Source: Antedon mediterranea (taxonomy: Eukaryota > Echinodermata > Crinoidea > Comatulida > Antedonidae). From it: DNA of 64,000 nt. The stretch covers positions 5,766,001 through 5,830,000 of the forward strand of contig NC_092672.1 in the NCBI RefSeq assembly GCF_964355755.1. The letters run 5' to 3'. The position numbers were made by a program, and so were the translations under genes. Below the pieces are notes generated by a model, which worked only from the letters and a program-made list of their open reading frames with translations, was not told where the DNA came from and did no database searches. Below, in pieces: positions 15,701-30,700 of this stretch. The first letter of the stretch is position 1, and every line of letters starts with the position of its first letter.

Positions 15701-18700
15701 GTCACAACAAAAGATGGCGCTGCATGGTTTCTAGCGCAACCAAAAATGCATTCAACGCTACTATTTTGATACAATAGATCTGTATATTTCTATCAAATTA
15801 TGTATTTTAGCTTGATTTTTAAACTGTAGTTGAAGAATAAATAGATTATTAAAAACAAATATTTAGTGATCTTTTGAAATTATTTTTAGTTTGTTTTATT
15901 GAAAATTATTAAGTTTTAAATGACTACTTCAATAAGCCTATTCCAAACCATTGGTGACCTTGGAGTCACTCAGACAGGATGAACGTTTTCTAGCTACAAA
16001 ACGGCGCCACCTACCGTTGTGACGTCAACACCGCAGAACTATATAGGTCTTTTATTTCATAATTTGACGACTCTATTAAGGGGACCATTTCCTACATCTT
16101 CATTACACTAGTTCCAAATTATTATTATTTTTTTATTATTTTTTTTTTTTATTATAATAATATTCCTGTTTATTTAAAAACAGAAATCCTGGGCAGAAGG
16201 TAGCTGTCACAGATAGCCTTCTTACTGTATGTCAAGTAAATTTATATTTTATATTTATATATATTTTATTTTAAAAGAGGTATTATCCCCCAAAAACATG
16301 AAAAATGAAGATTAATAAAATTATACTTTAAATAGGCCATTTTGCAGTTTTAATAGAGTTATTCACTTCTGTAAAAAAACAAATTTTTAGTGGGACAATA
16401 TATCTTTAAAGGTTCACACAAAATAAAAGTTTCGACGACCAACCTAGGTCATGTCAATCGATATGTCATAGGTCATTGCCTGGACCTAGAAACCATCAAA
16501 CACAATGAACAAGCAAGCTCCCTATTATGTGCATCATTAAAATGCTCAGGAAAATAAACATTTTTTATGGTCCTCAGTTCACTGGAAACTAAAAACATTA
16601 AGGTTTTATGGTCCACGTCATTTGTAGCACAATATGGTCTTTATTCTTTGCTCTGTGAATAAATTATTCCAATTTGTTGGTAGCAGAAATGGGACAAATT
16701 GTCAATAACCAGTTAAATGGCAGTCTGAAAATAACGGTTTAAAACACCCAATCGATGGGGTGTTATACAGTAGAACTCCATTTAACCGGTTATCGCTGTG
16801 AAACTATTAAAATAACCTTTATTTTATTGTCTGCTGTTTACCTAGTCAACAACTGTAGCATCTTAAACGTTGAGCACATTGCACTTTGGGTATGTTAATC
16901 GACGATCACCACCCAATAGAACCGTTATTTGGCAGCACAAAAATGCAGTCGATATAAAAATGTTATTTTACATTCATTGTCAGGATTTTAAACTGGACCG
17001 CATTTGACAAATCAAAATTAATTTTTCCCAGTATTTTATTTTCATAAGAATTAGGTCATGTAATACCAAAGGGTAGTATATAAAAACTTAGCAATTTATT
17101 TAATAATCTATTTTATATTTAAATCATTTAATTTTAAATGTATTATGTTTAAACCTCTTCCAAAAGGCATTTACTGATTTCAAAGTATTGAGAAACAATC
17201 GTTAAAGATAAATGTTATAGCAATATTTACACCTGAGTAATAGCAAGCTTTCTTTATTCTAGCCAAGACACAGAAAATGCAATTTATCCGTATATTTTAT
17301 TTTGTATTCCACAAACTTGGTTTTTTCTAATACTGAGTGTACCTTATTTTGTTAATGTTCTATAGGTAAAAGTGTTCACTGAATATATTATTTAGTCCTT
17401 ACAAAATGGCCTTAGAAGGACAATTTAGGGTCGTTTGGTCCTAAAGGTTTGCATTTAATATACTTTAATATTATTGTATTTGTTTTTAACAGTATATGAA
17501 ACAAGATTATGATGAAATAATAAACAGTAATGCACTTGTCAATTGTATGACCCACTATACGACCCCCGGGAGAGGTGCGTCATGGGTGCGTCATTTACAA
17601 ATAATTACTGACGCAGGGGTGCGGCAAAAAACCTAGATGGTACGTCACATCAATGAACAAGGTGTGTCAATGTCCGTCACTTTACCACCCACCATATCAT
17701 AAACAACATGGTCACAGTGCGTCATGGTCACCTAAAGGTAAGTCACCTTTTTGACGCACAGGTAAGTCACCTTTTTCATGGTATTCAAAAGTATGACGCA
17801 CATCGGACAAATGACGCACCTCTCCCGGGGGTCGTATAGTGGGTCATACAATTGACAAGTGCATAAGTCTCTACAATGCTTTAGTTTCTGCAATGAACAT
17901 TTGAGGGACCTTAATTATTAGTTTCTACTGTTTAGGGTAACTCTCAGTTTCTTTTAAAATAAAATAAAATACACAAAATTTGCGCTGAACTATACATAAT
18001 ACAACTAACTGAATCAGCGAACAGCTTTTGCATTTTTTATATACACGCATATACTATGAAAATGTATACGCACGACATAATATTGAGTGGGCGGTTCATG
18101 AATATTAATGAGCTATGGAAACTAGAATTTGCATTGCATAATAAACATTAATATAAAATCATAAATAAGCTTATATTCACAAATATTGGCAGGAAGAAAG
18201 ATAGATAGGATGCATAGATCTTTTAGGCTTAATTGTTTATTTTAATACCTTTTGTTTTCGTTTATGGGTTTTGCGTGACAAGACATTTCTTCTTACAATA
18301 ATATTGTTTCATATTACTATTTTTTTGTATTGTTGACCATTGATAGAAATTAATCATTTATAGAATTATTATTATCATATAATGGTACAAATATCTTACT
18401 ACAGAAAAGTAAAAATTGGAATCATGTCCAGTTATATCACGGATAAATAGTTAAATCATAGACACAGTACCAACCATAAATATCGTCGACGAATCATAAA
18501 TGTGTCAAGATTTTATCAGTGTGACGCATCGATGTAATAATGCTGTATGACTGATTTTATTTTATTTTATTTATTTTATTCAATCGAAACCAACAACGAT
18601 AATTACCGCCAGTAACAGGTTTGATACAAACAAAGCCAGGATTGTTTAAATCACCTTGATTAAAGCAGCTCGTCCAGTACCAAACTTCACCAGAGGAAAG

Positions 18701-21700
18701 GCAGATACTAGATGCAGGGGCTGCCATAAGAGTCAGCAATGCTGATTTCAAATGCCTAACGGGACCCTAGCTCCATATACAGCACCGATATTCCCAGATG
18801 GTCTCCCATCCAAGCTCTAACCAGGCCCAACGTCGCTTAACTTCGGTGATCTGACGGGAACCGGTGTTTCAACGGATTGATTACTTTATTTCAGAATAAA
18901 ATTTCCCAACAAAAATTAGTTAAAATACTAAAAACAAGATAACACAAATTGTTATATGGATTTGATTTATATATTTCCTGAAAACATTGAACACAAAATT
19001 ATAATTCAAGTAAATCATCCTAATAATCGTAAAGATTTCAGTCGTGCAAGGTTATTCAGTTTTTTATTTGGCCAAATTTCCAGTCAAAAATTTTGACAAA
19101 TACGCAACTGTTAAGCCTATTTTCAAAAGCGTCATGCTATGCGCATGCGTATTCAAGTTTCTGTCTGTCATACTCCCTTCTGCGACGAATTCTTGTTCCT
19201 TTGATTTTTCGCTTCAGCGAAATTTACATGTTCGAATTGTTTCTACTTTTTGTGAAGCGAAATATTGCGCAACCAATCAGAGCTCAGGAAATGAGCTATG
19301 ACGCTTTCATGAGCGCTCATGCGAATCGAAATGCTCAGCAGTCACGCGAGGAAAATGAACGTCGCAGCTATTCACTCATGTAGTAGAAACAGAGTAGGCG
19401 ATTTTTTTGTATTTGAAACGTTGGATTCGCGCGAACAAATTCGCCTAATGGAAAATCGGCTATAGGCGATTTTTTTCTTTTCGAAACATTCGATTCACGC
19501 AAACAAATTCGCCTAGTGGAAAATAGGCTTTACTGTGCAAAAATTGACTGGAAAAAAGGGCCATTTATTGACATATCCACAAACCTGGCTTTACCAGACA
19601 TGAGAAGCAGACTTTTTCTAATTCGCATGCTGGTTTTTGTGTAAAAAAATGTAATATTAATCACATCAGTCTAATAAAGCGCCACATTAATTAAACACAC
19701 ACCACACGACACTATGCAAATAAATGTAACAAAACAAGTACAAAACAGGTGCTGAATACTTATAGCCATGTATGTTTGAATGAGTCGTTACATATTGGAA
19801 CAACCCATATTGCAGAACCTCCATTATGGGGACACATCTAGGATCCAACAAAACATCACCTTAAGGGGTGTCCAATAAATAGAGTAGTCTGAAAGAGGTG
19901 TTATATTCGATGAGAGAATGTTTAATTATAGAGCATCAACCTTATGGAATAATCTTCCTGTACATATCCGTAAAAATTATGAGACACTTAGTCAAGTTGA
20001 ATTTAAACATCTTGTATAACTTCTGTTGTTCATAGTTTTTAAGCTTTTATTTTTCTTGTATTTTTTTTCAAATGTGGACCTCTTGGGAGACCAGTACTTG
20101 TGTATTGAAAGAGCTATTCCAGAATAAAGAAAGATTTGTATTGTATTGTATCTTAATGGTATAATAAATTGAATTAAAAAAGCCTAATTTATTAAAACAT
20201 TCAAATTAAATACTACCACCCAAATATTAAGCGCTCTAGACATATAAGCGTTGTAGTCACACAAGTAGTGTAGTTAATAAGCACTTGAACATGAAAAAAA
20301 TAAATTGGAAATTACTCAATCATTGTGATTATGTTTAATTTTGTGAAAACACTATCATATATACTCTTCTTATTAGACCTTCAGTCCAATTTATCTGTAG
20401 AGTTTTGCTGTTTCCAATTAAGTACATCAAATATAATTTCTTTGATGGTTTTCAGCATACAACTAATTATTGACAAACCCCATAGTCATGAACTGTCATC
20501 ATGAAACCATGGCAACAAATAATCTCATATTCGGTGTAATCAATTCAGAGATGATTATGCATAATTGAATTGGCAAAATTTTACAAATAATGAATGTTTA
20601 CGAGCAGAGTGGAGAGAAAATGTTATAAGTTGAAAAAACGGACTGGTCTATTCAACTAACGAAAATATTCTAGCCATTCCACAAATACAAAACATCTTTT
20701 AATTGTTTAATAACATGCCTACTGTTTAACTTTTAGTAAATTTATTCATATTGAATCAAATGTCTATGCCCACTTAAAATATATGCCTGGTATATGCCTA
20801 CATTTTGGCATGGTACCTACGCAAGTTGGAGTGACATACATTGTTTTATAACACGCCTACTGTTTAACTTTTAGTCAATTTATTCATATTGAATCAAATG
20901 TTTATGCCCACATAAAATATATGCCTGGTATATGCCTACATTTTGGCATGGTACCTACGCAAGTTGGAGTGACATACATTGTTTTATAACACGCCTACTG
21001 TTTAACTTTAGTCAATTTATTCATATTGAATCAAATGTTTATGCCCACATAAAATATATGCCTGGAATATGCCTACATTTTGGCATTGTACCTAAGCAAG
21101 TTGGAGTGACATACATTGACCTTATTGTTGACATTTGACATTTGAACTTACATGTGTACTTGACAGTAGTTCCTTCATGATGTAATTATCAAAAATCTGT
21201 TTTGCACTTTTTAACCTTTCTTCGTCGGAGTCAAGTTGTTCATATTTTTTAATCTGAAAAATATATATTTTAAATATTTAAAATAACCAATAATCTTCTT
21301 CCTTAAAATAAAAACAAGTAAAATACACAATCCAATATCATTTAATTTTTTATTTTACTCATATCTTACTCAATATGTTTTATTGAATTATATTTCCTTG
21401 TTTTACTTTAAGAAATACATTTCAGGTTAAAGTTGATTTCATAATTAAAAATATAACTAAAAAATAATAATATAAAAATACTACTAAAATAATCATATAT
21501 ATTAATTAACTAAAAATTACCTAATTAATTTTTTTTATACTGTGAGTGATGAACACAATGACGGAAAAAAATGTAATAAACATAATGTATTGCTATTGTA
21601 AAGTACTATTATTTGTTACGCTATGTGAAGGGAAGCCAGAGTAGTAAAAATGAGTAGCCTATGTTATCAGTACTTAGTAGCAGCCGGACATATCATTATC

Positions 21701-24700
21701 ATGCTTTGCTCTTACGCAAATGAAGGCTAAACGGATGCTAAAAATAGATGTAGTTCTAGAGCTATATTTGGTACACCAACGCTAATTAAACGACAAAAAA
21801 GCTCATAGGAATTGATAAGGTATTCTTTGTTGATTCGCCTGACCGAACACGATGCCAATTATACCTTTTATGAATATTACTATGTTTCGCATAATTTGTA
21901 TTAGAAATTAATATATAGAAAACTCATGATTTTTAGCTCTTAAAGATGTATTATCCCCTCCAATAAACCCCTTTTTAGGTAAATAAAGATGAATAAAATC
22001 AAACTTTGGATAGGCCATGTCATATTATTTTTTTTTTTAAACAACAAAAATGATTTCACTTTACAACATTGCAGACGATTGGCTTCCAGTTAATTTTTCC
22101 CCCAAATTTATATTTTTTAAATTTTTCATTGAAGTTACATTATTATATTATTGAATAAATTTTCTCTTGTAATAAAAATGCATACATTTTTTTTAATTCA
22201 AGCCTTGTGGTCTAGAGATATAAACTCCAGTCTAGAGATCTGGAGATCGTGGATTCGAGTCCTAACGCATTAACAATGCATTACGTAAGCATATTCACAA
22301 AGTAATAAACTTTGTGATGAGTAGATAATCTAGTCTTTAAGCAATCAAAAATTGCCATTGTTTATTTAGATCATAAATTATAAGAAAATATACAGTACAA
22401 TATTTAACCTTTTCATGTCGCATTAATATTGAAATGGTTAAAGGTTACGTTATCAATCAAATTTTTTTTTTCTCATAACAAATTTATCGCAATATTCATA
22501 TTGACCAAGCATCAATTCGTTGCGGTTTCAGTGTTGTATATAATAAATGGGAGAACTCCGGCAAGTTGTAATGACGTTAATGTTTATTTTAAGTGTAAAA
22601 TGAGATAATGCAGAAGGCCTAATTCTATATCACAAAATTATGTTAGGAGGGTATTTGTTTCTTCCTTGTTTATTTAACGTCATCATGTACAGTAGTATAA
22701 GCAAACAATAAACAATGACAGGGAAGTCATGATTTGACATTTTGATCTTTATCTTCGTTATATGATTATTATACAAAACAGTAATATATGCACATGCGCA
22801 TGAGCGAGTGGGTGGCCAAGCGGTTAATACACGCGGAACGTAATACGTAGCCATAACATCGGCAAGGGTTCGAGGCTCATTCGCTCTATGGTTCTGGTGG
22901 TACTCTTCTTCTTCCAACTTTTTACGGATAAGGACTATAAACCAGAGGTCCCGTGTACACATCTGGCTCATGTGCAACCTAATACATCTTTCGAGACGAG
23001 TAGGGGGTTACCGCGGTGTGCTAGTTCACACAGCCACTGTCACAAACTCATCATAACACTGGGCTCCATCTCTGAACAGTCGGACTAAAGAGGCTACCCA
23101 GTATAAAGTATAAATAATAATATTAAAGTCTACCAAACACCATTCCGTACATTATCAAGATTGTATTTGGTCTATTTAACGTTCATCCTTCGTAACCCGT
23201 CCGTAAATAAAGGCTTGTTTGTTTTGTTGGAGCTCTAGAATGAGCGGACCCCAGTTAAATTATATGTAGCGCAATATAAAACCGGCGTTGATTCTATGAA
23301 GACACATTAAAATAATTATTACATAAAAAATATACAAATAACAATCATACGTTGAACAAGTATATATATATATATATATAGAATATTGATATTCATGCTT
23401 GGTTTATATAGCATTTAACATAAACATCTGTTTTCAGTGTGCAATCTTCAAATTTCAAGACCATTGCTCTAGAGATAGCACAATATGGTCGTATAAAAAC
23501 GAGTGGGCGGCGCGATGATGTAAATGATCAACATATTATTCTAAAAGATTTAGGATTACATGAGTATCGCAAATTATAGTTCACCTGAGCAAAAATAGTG
23601 TAGACAGTAATATTTAGTGTGCAGAAGTTCAATTTTTAATCTGACGGTAACAACTGAAATTTTGTATCTACTTGCTGAATTTGAGGCATACAATAGACCT
23701 CAAAAACATCCCCTACCATACCCTCCTTTCCCCTAAATCAACTGTGGATACAAATGATATTAAGAGGAAGGTAAAATTAATAAAATAAACCTTTTAATAG
23801 CGTTTTGCTGCAAATATGCACATGGTCTGGTTACGTTTTCTATGTTTTGAGCCAGTTTAAATTTTATTATTTCCAAAAATGGGATCACATTTTGTAATAA
23901 AGTTGTCGAACTTTGTAATAACCTGTTGGACATTGGTAATAAATTGACAATTTTATCACAAATTACGGCAGATATTATGAAATACAGTGCAACATACTAT
24001 AGGTAAAATAGGGTAGTTAAATTAAGTTATGATGAAATAGTAACAACAAATGTATCGAGATTATTTATCGGAGCAGTACTCAATTATTTTTGTGTTTAAA
24101 AATAATTGCATAATTTTAATTATTAAATCAAATTATTAATTTATTTGACTAAATACTGCAAATGAAATCAGTTATAATATAGGCATGTAATAGATTTCAT
24201 TGCTTCTGAGCCTAAAGCCATTGCAAGATAGGGTAACATACGAACGTCCAATATACACATATTAATGCTACGCTTTATATTAAACATCATTCTCACACAG
24301 GCGCTGATGTGCGAACAGAATATTTTATGAATATTAGGTTACATGTAGTTACTGCAGATATTTTAGTAACTACATTTTATTTAGTATTTTTACCTGTTTA
24401 TACAATTATTTATAGCCAGCTAATTTTTGTGGCTTTATGCAAGTTATTTATTTAGTTAAGTTATTGCAGTAAATGTAGTCACTACAGAAATTGCAATATA
24501 ATAATTTCAACACGATCCCTTAGCGCATTTAAATCAATATTAAATAAATTTATTTTGATTGTATAAATATTTTCTATTTTATTATAAAATTTTCTTTGAT
24601 CATTACCAGTGATAAAACATCTTCTCGGAGTTACATTCCTGGTGTTGTTTTCTCGTTCGATATTGATTTTCAGTTTTTATGCCATTCGACTTTGAAATTC

Positions 24701-27700
24701 AATATCTGATATAGAATCTGGAGAAAATGATTGTATATTGAAGGCATTTGAATTCAAAAGCAATTAATGTTTATTGCATTGAACATTGCCTGGCAGTTTT
24801 ACTGGTGCAATACTAGTGTATATTGATTGGTTAGTTCTGTCTGATTTCTGAGAGAAAACAAAAGTGGTATAGCAGGTTGTTTGCGTGACAATATGATAAG
24901 AAAAAAGTTTGTTGAACCCTCTGTACATAAATGGTATAGTCGAACAACTCCCCTCTCTTTTAAATTAGAAAATTCAAAAATCTAACTAGATAAATTTGTT
25001 TGTGTGAATCCAATATTTCGCAGAGAAAAAAATCGCGCAAACAAATTTGCCTAGTGGAAAATCTTTAAATGATGATTTTTTAATGTTTAATGAATTTGTG
25101 ATAACTGTAGGTAGTCCATCAGTACACACTCCAAACCTCTCTATAAATTTGCGTGTTCTATTTTATTTGAATTCACTTTATGCTTTTATCAATTAAACTA
25201 AGCAAATAGCGCTCTCGTGATGTGACCAAAATGTCAAATATGTCACACCAGCAAAATGCGATTTTTTACATGGGTAGATTTTATGACAATTAATGCTCAC
25301 AAAGTTTTGGTTGTATACCCTGTCATGTCCTATTAGTACTAAGAATGTAAACACAACATGCCTTTACTAATGTTCAGCCTGCAGCTAGGGTGCCCAGATA
25401 ACATTAAAACCCAATTGCCTGAAAAATTCCTTCAAATTTTATTTAGTTTCGACATTTTGTTTTAAAATAAATCACATTGTTACGAATTTCTATTTTTATA
25501 TCGTTAATCTAAATAGTTAAACAGAAAAATCACCGTTTATTTCACATGAAGCAAAAAATTGTGTAGGTAGGACAATGATCAAATCATTACATAATATCTA
25601 AAATTTATAGCATGATGTTTTTAAAAGTGCTGTTTTCAATCTTGCCATGTCATGTCCAGTATCAACAAATCTCTTCTGAATTATTTTCTATAGTGTGTGG
25701 TAAAGGCCTAGATTTTACAGATGTTTTCAAATGTCAGAGTTGACAATATCTGGATGAATGAAAGCATCAAGCGAAAGCCATTAACCTGCTTTAGCATGTA
25801 TTCATATAATTCTATTGGTACAAGTCTACATAGACCAATAGGTTTTCATGGAGTCTGGACCACTTGAAAACAAGATGCCTTTTTTGGAGGAAATAAAATT
25901 TATTCTATGTGTTTTATGAAGTTTTAACCCCCTACCTGTAGTGTACTTCTATAGCCCTTTCACATTTTATTTTTTTATTATTATTTCTTTATATTGAGTA
26001 GCCTCTTCAGTCGAAGACTCTCCCACAGAACAAATCACTGATTTATTCTGTTTAAAGTAATTTATGTTGCTTTTTAACATTTTAATTCATTTATTTACTC
26101 ACTGTTATTCATATAAAAGAAAGTACATTTTTAAGAAAAAAAAAACTGTACAATGTAGAAAAAGAGCATCCATGACTGCATTTAATTTTTTTTTTATTCA
26201 AAATAATAATTACCAATTGTGTGGCAATATAAAAATCATTTTTCCATAAATAAAATATGATTATAATAATTCAATGACACCGAGGAATAATATATTCTAT
26301 TATCAATTATGCATATTATTGTTGAAGAAAAAATAAATTTGAATGAATTTATTTAATGAATAAAATATGATTTTGAATATTGGACTCATATTTCTTAATT
26401 TGACTTCGAATGCAATATTAAAATGCTTGATCGTCGTTGACTACAGCATGCTCCTTAAATATTCAGTATTAATACATGAGCAATTCACCGTTAAGAATCA
26501 TCCTCAGTAATTTCTGAATGGACTAGTCCATTATTTCAAATAGGTAATTTGATTTGAGTGATACTGTTCATGACACTGCCCACCTATATAGTAGCTACAG
26601 TAATTTAATTGAGAATCTGGCAAAATGATCTATAACTCACACTATATTGGGTTAAAAGTCAGCAGCAAATATAGCAAAATAAAACCAAATGAATAAAGCA
26701 GATGTTTTTAAAAGAAAATCATAATAGCTTTTTTTAAATCTCTGTTACTCTGCTATTTTAAAATATATATCTACTGTATCTATTTAGTATTTAGGCTTTA
26801 CAATACGATATAGTTAAATATAAACAGTTCAAAACAAACACAATTGCTTAATATCACCCAACAAATTGGTAGATTTAGAATAGATGTTTTTAGGGACAAT
26901 GCCAAAATTATTCTATGACTGTTACTTAACTTACTTTTTGTTTACTCTTTTTTAAGTTTTGTCTACACAAACTTTAAGTGATGTGGCCATATATAGACAT
27001 CATGATGTCATATCACTACCCTATTTGGGCATATCACTACCATATTTGGGCACATCACTCGATTTTTGTCAAACTAGATTGATAGTGTAGACAAAGCTTT
27101 AGACTGTTTTATACAATTATGCAAGCTTTTTCTGGGTGATCATACACATTGATTGCACTGGCTGACTCACTTCTCATTCACTAATTGCAGTAAATACTAT
27201 TTACTGCAGTATAATTTTGTTGACATGACTTTTCCTATAAATTTGTTCATTAATTTGAAACAAATAAAATATGGTACATCAAAAGTTACCTCTTCATAAA
27301 ATTCCAGCTGTGGAACAGGGGCATCGAAGATGCTCTCACAAAAGTCCTTAAACATTAGAAATCCTGAAAAAAAGACAATAACTGAATTTACATATTTCAG
27401 GATTTACAAAAACAAAAAATGTAGATAAAAATGATACAAATTACACAAACCAACAGTGGTGTGATAGGGTTTGTCTTCTGATTTTATATTCTGAGAGGGC
27501 TATTGTCAGCTTATCCAGGTAAGACTAGCCTTTTAACACTGTCAGCAAAAATTGTGATTTCAAACCAGAGTATTAAAAGGGACAAAATTGTAGTCTTTAT
27601 GTCATTGATGTGAAATATTAAGCAAACTCATGTTTAGTGTAAACAGCTCTATAATTCTTTTCTCAATTTTTTACTATACCAGCTTTCTAGTATTCATTAT

Positions 27701-30700
27701 GCAAATGAAATTTGTTTCCATTTGTTTATATTTAAATATTTTTTTTTTTTTTTTTTTTCATTTTTTCTACATTTTTTGGCTTCTCCAAATGTGTTGAGTA
27801 AAAAACTTGGCCGACCGACCAACAAATATTTGAAGCAAAATAATTATTCAATCCCACACAGATGTACAACTGGTATCATATAATGACAGGTTTTTTATTT
27901 AACATTTAAATTAAAATCCAGAGAAATGATGCAGTAATACATTTGCATGCAGATGCTGATATTCTAAACTGTGAAATATTTTATATATATATTGGTTTGG
28001 ATGGAATTCAATTCAATGAGTTTGATTAACTTAGACTCATAGACTTATTTTGTCTATTATGAGACAATAATATTAGTTTCGAGTTGGGCCTACTGTATGT
28101 ACAACAATATTATAATTATACAGTAGTAATATTCCATTCTAAACTGTGAAATATTGATATAATATTGTATCAATTTGGAGGTAACTCAGTTCATGAGTTG
28201 GATTAACTTTCACATTATGAGACTATAATGCTATTTTCGAATTAGGCCTATGTGCAACAATTGTACTGTCTACGTGCAAACAATATGATGACGACATTAC
28301 ATGATAGAGAGTAGGCGCCGGTCAAACAACTCATAAACTATAGGTGCTATTTACACTTACTCTTTATGTTTTATCTCCCTAAGACCTTTTGTTATTAAAG
28401 TCAAATAAATGAAAACAACTATTTTAATAACTCTTATATTATCTTAAATATTATTTATATTTCTTTAAATTATTCAATCCAAAGGCAAATTACGGACAAA
28501 AATGACAATGCTGTGGGTATCAGTGGCTGGATCTCAATGGAGATACAAAAAAAAGCGAAAAGCTATCAAAACGATCAAGTATAACAGCCAGAAAAGTTAG
28601 CAGAGCTTTCAGGCAACACTAGCCCTTTAATTTCAATTTTATATTCCTGTCTTTATACAGTGATTTAGCTTGCTTCTTGCCATTTTGTTTCTTATATTGT
28701 TTTGTATTTTTCTGTAAATTCTGCCGAAATTAAATAAAATAAAATAAAAAACACCTTACTAACAATGGTATAGCCCAAATATTAAAGAGTACTGAATGCA
28801 AAATTATTCAGAATTGGTCATTTTTATAATCAATATCTGAAAGCCCATAGAATAATATTATACACAATTATGTTAGAGAGTAAACTCCAACACAATCAAA
28901 GCTCAAAAAGCGAGCTCCCATGATATACTGTTGGTTTCTAGCTCAAGATGGAAAGAGTAAAACAAAGAATGTATCTCACCTAGCTTCTGGTTGAATATCT
29001 TATCAAACGATATCTTTCCTCTTTCTTCAAGATATTTGTACATAACACTACGGACACTGTGAATCAAATAAAACAAGTCAAATAAGTAATATCCAATTTT
29101 GTTGCATGATGCAAATATATTTAGAAAAAATAGCTGAAACAAGTATAATACAAATAGTCCATAAAAATAAAGAATAATTTTACTTTTATTATTTTAAAAG
29201 TAAATTTATTTTACGATTGTGATAAAAAGCATTGAATAACGAAAGTACTTAATAAAATAAAAAGGTACTTTACAATTAATAATATGTGCTTACAGTTAAT
29301 GATCTGCATTGAGTGCCAGTCAAAACATACCTTGGGTCATGTTTTATTGACAACTCTTGTTAGAGATTTCTCAAGTATATCATTTAAATAATTTGCAACA
29401 TAAAGGCTTGTCCTCATATATTACATGTCATGTCATGAGGAGCGCTTTCAATGGAGTTTACAGATGGTGTGTGTATTATTCTAAAAAACATTCCACATTT
29501 TAACAAATAATACAGTAGACTATCTCAATACCACACTCTTTGACAACCAGAAACTTTCCAAAAATCAGAATTTTCTTTAGGTCTAAAAAGTCCCACATTC
29601 TCTTTTAAAATACTAGAACTTCCAGAAAACCACACAAAATTAAAAAGTATTAAAGGATCTTTTAACTGATATGCGCATAGCCGCGTGGTGCGTGAAAACG
29701 AAACATTGAAATTCAATTTAATTTGCCGGCGATGGATCGGAACCATGCCAAAACAAGTGTGAAAGACCACTGTAATATACTTTTAACTTTAGTTTAGTCA
29801 AAGTGCATGAAATTATTGTCTTGAGAAGAAAGACCATCAACACGATTCGAACCAAAATCTGATTAATCAATTAAAATGGAAGACAAGCATCTTTCCAAGC
29901 TACCATAATCTATAAAACATATAGCATAAGAGGAAAATACGTGTTTGTGACAAGGTCACAGTATAAGATATAGAAGCAGACATATTAACAGCATATAAAC
30001 ATAGACAACAAATGTGTTTACTTGAACCTCATGAAATAGTAATAAAATCTAAAAGATGGTTGAAGTATGTCTGTCTGAGCAGATACAGCACATAATGTAA
30101 TATTATTTTATCATAATCTATGACGGAATATGTGAGAGAGCAGTTTCCAGGTCCTTAATACTTAAAGAATTTATGAAAGACGTGGGATTGACTACATTTT
30201 TTTCAAGACCAATTGATGAGTATCTTTTTTACAACTCTGAACCTTTCTTGCAAAGCAACATATCGCTATGGTTGGTTTTAAGTTTGTTTTTTTTTGTAAT
30301 GTAATTAATGCAAGTAAATATGTGAGAAGATTGTGTATGCTTGATGACAACAAATATCTAAATTTGCTGCAATAAACATGCATGTTAGAATAGAAAATTA
30401 AACAGTTATTTACTGAAATGCTTTCAAATCCCATTGAGATTATATAGTTCTTAACAAATAACTCCATGGCTAGAACATACAATTTATGTTCAATAAACCA
30501 ATTACTGGATAAGGAGACAATAACATAGTTTAGGAAACTTCAAATCATAAGAAAATTCAAAACAAGCTGTCATTACTTACTGTAAGAGATGACCTGATTT
30601 TTCAATGATTACTTGGAAAAGATAAATTTTTAATAAATCAAGAAAAACTTTTTTTTGGACCTTATTTAAAGCAATTGATGATCATTAGAGACCCTCAGAG

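Larger units (their letters stand above)
3801..21151 (-). other. GRK2/3 intron 4 (17.3 kb, transposon-filled)
   Basis: Largest intron in the window. Besides the elements listed separately (LINE, MITEs, SINE3, LINE fragment, tandem repeats), the stretches 4050-6400, 12100-13090, 13731-15680 and 16412-17530 show no gene, only AT-rich DNA. TAGGCCTA clusters occur at 13280-13320 and 14410-14710. The short reading frames there have no recognisable protein features. Confidence 0.7.
21254..27289 (-). other. GRK2/3 intron 3
   Basis: 6 kb, AT-rich. Holds the MITE at 21938, two tRNA-derived SINEs (22200, 22805), a TA microsatellite at 23358-23380 and a MITE family 1 copy at 26953. Nothing supported in 23110-25020 or 25070-26950. 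Confidence 0.7.

Noticed and set aside
18557-18751. A 64-codon minus-strand frame starting [20 protein letters not shown]
   Set aside because: It coincides with the body of the SINE3 element.
18755-18872. Functional 5S rRNA gene
   Set aside because: The first 17 or so bases are missing, there are several substitutions, no T-run terminator follows, and the sequence runs on into a SINE body.
22630-22977. A 115-codon minus-strand frame
   Set aside because: It overlaps the tRNA-derived SINE at 22805 in antisense; no protein features.
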